This document shows positions 59,213 through 64,000 of a stretch of 64,000 bases of DNA, piece after piece. Source of the stretch: Colius striatus (taxonomy: Eukaryota; Chordata; Aves; Coliiformes; Coliidae); contig NC_084790.1 in assembly GCF_028858725.1 (NCBI RefSeq), positions 32,095,031 to 32,159,030 on the forward strand, given 5' to 3'. The notes below the pieces were generated by a model. It was not told the origin of the DNA. It made no database searches and was given only the letters and a program-made list of their open reading frames with translations. Position numbers and translations under genes: made by a program. How positions within the stretch are numbered: position 1 is the first letter of the stretch; every line of letters begins with the position of its first letter.

Positions 59213-62200
59213 CTAGACAACACAAAAAAGATGCAGTAGTTGGGAAAAAAATAGTTGAATATATCTGTAACTCAATTAATTCAACTTGTTTAACAGAATA
59301 TTAAAGGACTGCAATGAAATGTTTAGCAGTACCATACTAAAACATTTCATACCTACTCCCCAGGTATCTTAGAAATTCCAGAAAATTTGGATTTGATTCC
59401 ACAGAAATTTGCATAAATTGCTCATCCTCCTTATGCCCTCAGAATACTTCTCATAGTCCTCAGTGTTCCATGCACGCGTTTTGATGAAATAGAACAAAAC
59501 TACATCTCTCATTATGTCACCATTCATATAACTCTCTGTCAATCTGGGGCAAATGTAATTTAAAATCACTGCAAGCAATGTTTCACTTCATCAGCTCTAT
59601 TTTATGACATTTTTTTTCCCTTATGAGCAAGTGCATGCATTTATTGACCAACCTCACTGGTTCTAATGCAGCAAAACTTAATTTCATTAAATATTAAGAC
59701 ATCATAAATATCTTTAAAGAGAAGATAGCACTGCCATTTTGGGAATAGCTTAATCACAAGCTTCTGTAAGGGAAACATGAATGCAAATGGAATGATTAAA
59801 CACTACCAGAATTCAGTTCTTTGATAAATGTTGTGCATATATTGAGATAAGAGAAGGCTCTTCTGTACTACTACATAATCCTGTCTTCAATAGAAAAAAC
59901 AGCTGGATCAAGAAAGATTTTTTTTTCTGAAAGATATTACTCTGTGAAGCAGACAATACAGGGCCTCTTTGCAGCTGTGATCGGCTTCTGTTTTTTCCCT
60001 CTGACATATAGAGGTTGATATCTTTTATTTACAGCTACAATTCTGACGATGGAATAAGCAAGGACTTACAAAGAAAGGTTCACAAAATAAAGAGGTTTAC
60101 ATTAGGATTTCTTCATTAGCTTTCACAGTAAACCAGTGAGCCTAGCCTCATAAAAAGATACGGGAGTGGCCTATTAGCTCTTTGCAAAAGACGTCAGCAC
60201 TGACTTTTCCAGTAGCATCCTGCAGCACTCATTTATTCACCATAGCAACAATGATGACACCAGCCTGAGGAGACACAGGGGCAACATGGGAGAAGGGACC
60301 GTTTCAAAAGGAAAATTGGTATTTTTTCAAGCATTGAAAATTTAACATCCCTTGGAGACCATAAAAGTCAGATTCTGACTTAGCGAGCTCTGTGTAAGCT
60401 TTTAGAAAGCATTAACTTCACTTTCATTATCTGTCACTATAATTGCCTCAGCTTTAAAACACCAGTATAGAAGGGGATGTGGAACTCACACAAACTGTAG
60501 TTCACTTGACGCATGTTACTGTTGATAAACATTTCAAAGTTTTAGACAAGAAAAAAAAGAGATACTGTATCATTTTGGTAAATTCACAGAATATCCAGAA
60601 TCCTTTCATTACATATTTGAACCCCTCAGAAACTCTGTTTTGTGAATTAATGAGTTTAATGAGTAGAAATGCTGATGCACAAGTGTGGTTTAATCCCAGG
60701 CAGCAAATAAGCACTATGCAATCACTCGGTCACTCACTCCCTGCCCAGTGGGATGGAGAATCATAAAAAAAAGTAAAACTCACTGCTCAAGATAAGAGCA
60801 GTTTAGTAACTAAAATGAAATAAAATAGAAGATAATAATAACAATAATAAGAAATTATTTCATAATAATGAAAAGGAATATAACAAAAATAATAATAAAA
60901 AAAGAAACTCCAAAACAAGGGATGTCCAATGTCATTGCTCACTACACACTGACTAATGCCCAAGCAGTGATCTGTCCCTCCCCACCAACACCCCTGAGTT
61001 TATATACTGGGCATGATATGCTATGGTATGGAAAAGCCCTTTGGCTAGTTGGAGTCAGCTGTCCTGGCCACGTACCCTTCCAGCTTCTTGTGTACCCCAT
61101 GTATACTAACTGGCAGGGTGGGGTGAGAATCTGAAAAGGCCTTGATGCAGTCCAGCAATATATATACTATACTGTTCAGCAATAATCAAGACATCTCTGT
61201 GGTATCAACACTGTTTTCATCCCAAATCCAAACCACAACCGTGTTCTGGCTACTAGGGAGAAAATTATCCAGTTGAAACCAGGATAAGTTCAAAAGCAAT
61301 AAATTTTTAAAAATCCCGTTAATCACGTTCACACCATTGCCACAGGTGTCTAGAACTGTCTCCAGATCTTGGTATATTAATATTACATAGTGAAGCATAA
61401 TGAAACAGAGGATTTGTCATCAAAAAGCAAGATACTGAAAGATAAATAATACCAAATAAGAATGTGTTGCTACAGGCACATAAATCATCTCATAAATGGC
61501 ACAATCCATGTTAAACATTTTGAAAGATCCAGGTTGTGTAATTTTCTGTCTGTTAAGAGTTTTAAACAATACATTACATTGCAACTGGAAAAACAAGGAA
61601 CGACCATGGCCAATGACACTTTCCTGTACAAAGATAGGATCTTTACACTGAATGGACTCCAGTTCTTTGATATCCCTTGGACTCATAAGCTGTATACTTC
61701 TTCATACTATACCAACTGTAATGTCTACTCTGGTTAGCCGTTACAAAACTTCAATGGCTGTTTGCATTGAATACTTAATTAGCCTGCAGCAAAAGTTAGA
61801 AGAAATCTTGCTTTATAAATTAGGAATATTTGATGTTTTTCTTGTTTGACAAAGGATAATTCATAGAATCACCTGAGCTTCAGGAGAAATCCAGATAACT
61901 GAAATGGATAATTTGTGCAACCTTTGAAGAAATGACTCCTGCCTCACTTTTACACCATAGATATTAAGCCCGTGCTCGTGTAATTACCCTGAACTTGTAT
62001 GTAGTCAAATATACAAACAAAATCAGGTGTCACTTCTGAACCTGTTCTACCAAACACTATGCATTTAAAAGTCATCCCTCAATATCTAATCTAATTTCTT
62101 ATATTAGGATAGGAAGAAGAATGAAAAATGTTAGTGTGAACCATGGGGGTTGTGAGATGTTAAGATAATGGAAAGCAGTTAGTCTAGCTAAAGAAAAACA

Positions 62201-64000
62201 TGATAAAAACCAAGACCAAATGTATAAAGAAACAAAAAGCACAGTAAAGAAGGTATAAAAACAAAACAAAACAAGAACATTTATTCTCCCATCCCAAGTG
62301 AGATACTAAGGACCAGACTTGGCCAAAAATGACACTTCATTCATATGAAAGGGACTAGTTGATGATCACAGAAAATACTGTACAGTTAATAAAGTTTAAT
62401 TTTGCAAATATGTAATGTTTTAACTGCAGACAGCATATATTATGAAAGGTTAAGCTTTAACTGACCAGCTTTGGAAAGATGGACAAAGTGAACTCCATAT
62501 ATTATATGTATTATGTAAAATTAAGATCTTTTTTTCAGTTAGCTCAAATAAAAACAAAAACATGGGCAGAAAATTAAATACAGAGCTTGGCAGACTGAAC
62601 ATACAGACTTGATCTATCCACTATTCCAGGGGTCCTGGTGGACAGCAAGATGACCATGAGCCAGTAATGTTCCCTCACGGTCAAGAAGGCCAATGGCATC
62701 CTGGAGTGTATGAGAAGAGCTGTGGTTAGTAGGTCAAGAGAGTTTCTCCTCCTTCTCTATTCTGCCCTCATGAGACCACATCTAGAAAATTGTGTCCGGT
62801 TCTGGGCCTCTCAGTTCCAGAAGGACAGGGAGAGAGTTCAGTGTAGGGCGACAAAGATGATGAAGTGGAGTCTCTCTCTTGTGATGAAAGGCTGAGAGAG
62901 CTGGGACTCTTCAGCTTGGAGGAGACTGAGGGGTGACCTCATTAATATTTACAAATACATAAAGGCAGGTGTCAGGAGGATGGAGCCAGGCTGTTCTCAA
63001 TAATGTCCAGTAACAGGACAAGGGGCAATGGGTATAAGCTGCAACAGAAGAGGTTCCAAAGAAACACAAGGAAGAATTTCTTCACTGTGAGGGTGATGGA
63101 GCACTGGAACGGGCTGCCCAGGTGGGTTGTGGAGTCTCCTTCTCTAGAGACATTCAAAACCCACCTGGACAACTTCCTGTATGACCTACCCTATGTGGTT
63201 CTGCTCTGGCAGGGGCGTTGAACTAGATGATCTTTTGAGGTCCTTTCCAACCCTTACGATTCTGTGATTTCACAGCTTTCCTTTCGCGTTTGTCCTTTTC
63301 ATTTTTTCAGTGTTTATATTTGGAACTGAAAGACTTTTTAATATTCCTTTTGGACCAATGTCATTCCAACTGTTAGTAACACAGCTGAAACATCAGGACA
63401 ACATTTTCCGAAGCATAAACAACTTTCATTTAATTTATTTTAGCTGTATATCCTTCGATATACCCAGCATAGTTGTGCATGAGTTCCTTTTCATCTGTTC
63501 ATTTCATATTATTCTGATTTTTTTTTCCAACAATATATACTTCCATATTATCCATCAATTTTTGTGTAATAGTTTATTTCCTTAAAATGTTTAGGAACTG
63601 GTTCTCAAAATTCATATGCAGAAAGTACATAATAAAATTATATTATAAAAATGTAAAAATCTGTTTCTTTCTTTAATTTCTGTTAGTATTATTCATCCAA
63701 TAAAAACACATTAGTATGTCAAGAGAGAAGACCAAAACTGTCTTAGGACTGTTTCTTAAATTTTAAAGATTATTCACCAAAAGGAACTACTTGGAGGAAT
63801 GTCACAGAATCGTGACAGACATTATTAGAACTTGCAAACAATTAAAAGTTCTATTGTTAAACTAAGGCTCTGGATGTATTTTTCTTAGTGTTAGGATCTT
63901 TGTAAAAACCCCTTCTCAAACAACTCATTTTGCTTCAGCTGCTACTCATCAGTATTTTAACAACCCACACATAGGTGATAACTTCGTGTTGAATCATTAA
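59213..64000 (-). other. PAM intron to window edge, no PHM exon recognised
   Basis: The exon preceding 59025-59212 must end in phase 2, but I found no matching segment before 64000. An AAT-rich low-complexity stretch is at about 60830-60905 and a CR1 at 62629-63272. The rest is featureless. Confidence 0.5.
62629..63272 (+). mobile_element. CR1 LINE 3' fragment
   Basis: From GGGGTCCTGGTGGACAGCAA through the frame [34 protein letters not shown] and [19 protein letters not shown] to the tail ACGATTCTGTGA near 63272. About 0.65 kb, with stops. Antisense to PAM. Confidence 0.92.

Noticed and set aside
59930..60015. Possible PHM exon on the - strand (a frame with EKTEADHS near a PHM-like motif)
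   Set aside because: No acceptor or phase-2 donor fits and the surrounding residues do not match PHM; similarity is a few residues by chance.
61860..61880. CATAGAATCA as the tail of another CR1 on the - strand
   Set aside because: Only one octamer-like match, with no CR1 3' UTR sequence next to it.
1..64000. CRISPR arrays, tRNA or rRNA genes and bacterial-type operons
   Set aside because: None seen. The sequence is vertebrate nuclear DNA with introns and LINEs.

Overview
The window is vertebrate and almost certainly avian nuclear DNA. It is AT-rich, holds large introns and many CR1 LINE fragments ending in the typical ATTCTRTG-like 3' octamers, and carries avian-type endogenous retroviruses (ERVs). 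Two conserved host genes anchor it. The last two coding exons of GIN1, a host gene derived from a Gypsy-type integrase, lie on the + strand at the left end. The 3' two thirds of PAM (peptidylglycine alpha-amidating monooxygenase) lies on the - strand from about 59.2 kb down to 16.9 kb. The two genes converge. They are also neighbours on human chromosome 5q21, which corresponds to the avian Z chromosome (established knowledge; Z linkage here is inferred).

Layout. 1-1799: GIN1 3' coding exons. 1989-4195: CR1 (-). 6262-7450: CR1 (+). 8417-16600: mostly non-coding, but with three short exon-like open segments on the + strand that share phase and may be an unannotated gene. 11628-12950: a solo LTR with a 5-bp target duplication. 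13086-14790: a CR1 (-) interrupted by a second CR1 (+). 16915-59212: fourteen PAM exons whose splice phases all fit, running from the last part of the copper-dependent PHM domain through the linker (exon A), the complete zinc-dependent PAL domain, the membrane segment and the cytosolic tail. The 18-kb intron between the exon at 39480-39785 and that at 58097-58168 holds two damaged, related class-I (gamma-like) ERVs at 48.8-55.9 kb, CR1 copies, a long (CCCTT)n tract and an odd CpG-rich exon-like segment. 59213-64000 shows no PAM exon that I can recognise; the rest of PHM should lie beyond the right edge.

How the parts work together. PAM is a bifunctional enzyme of the secretory pathway. PHM hydroxylates the alpha carbon of C-terminal glycine in peptides, and PAL cleaves the product to the alpha-amidated peptide plus glyoxylate. 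The exons seen here carry the PHM copper-ligand methionine, the Lys-Lys processing site in exon A, the three PAL zinc-ligand histidines and the trafficking tail, so this locus looks intact.

Points most worth a second look: the candidate + strand exons at 8417-8468, 9518-9610 and 16520-16600; the 52-codon CpG-rich exon-like segment at 43764-43919, antisense to PAM; the immunoglobulin-like reading frame next to the ERV integrase end at 53957-54052; and a phase-compatible 19-nt microexon candidate in PAM.
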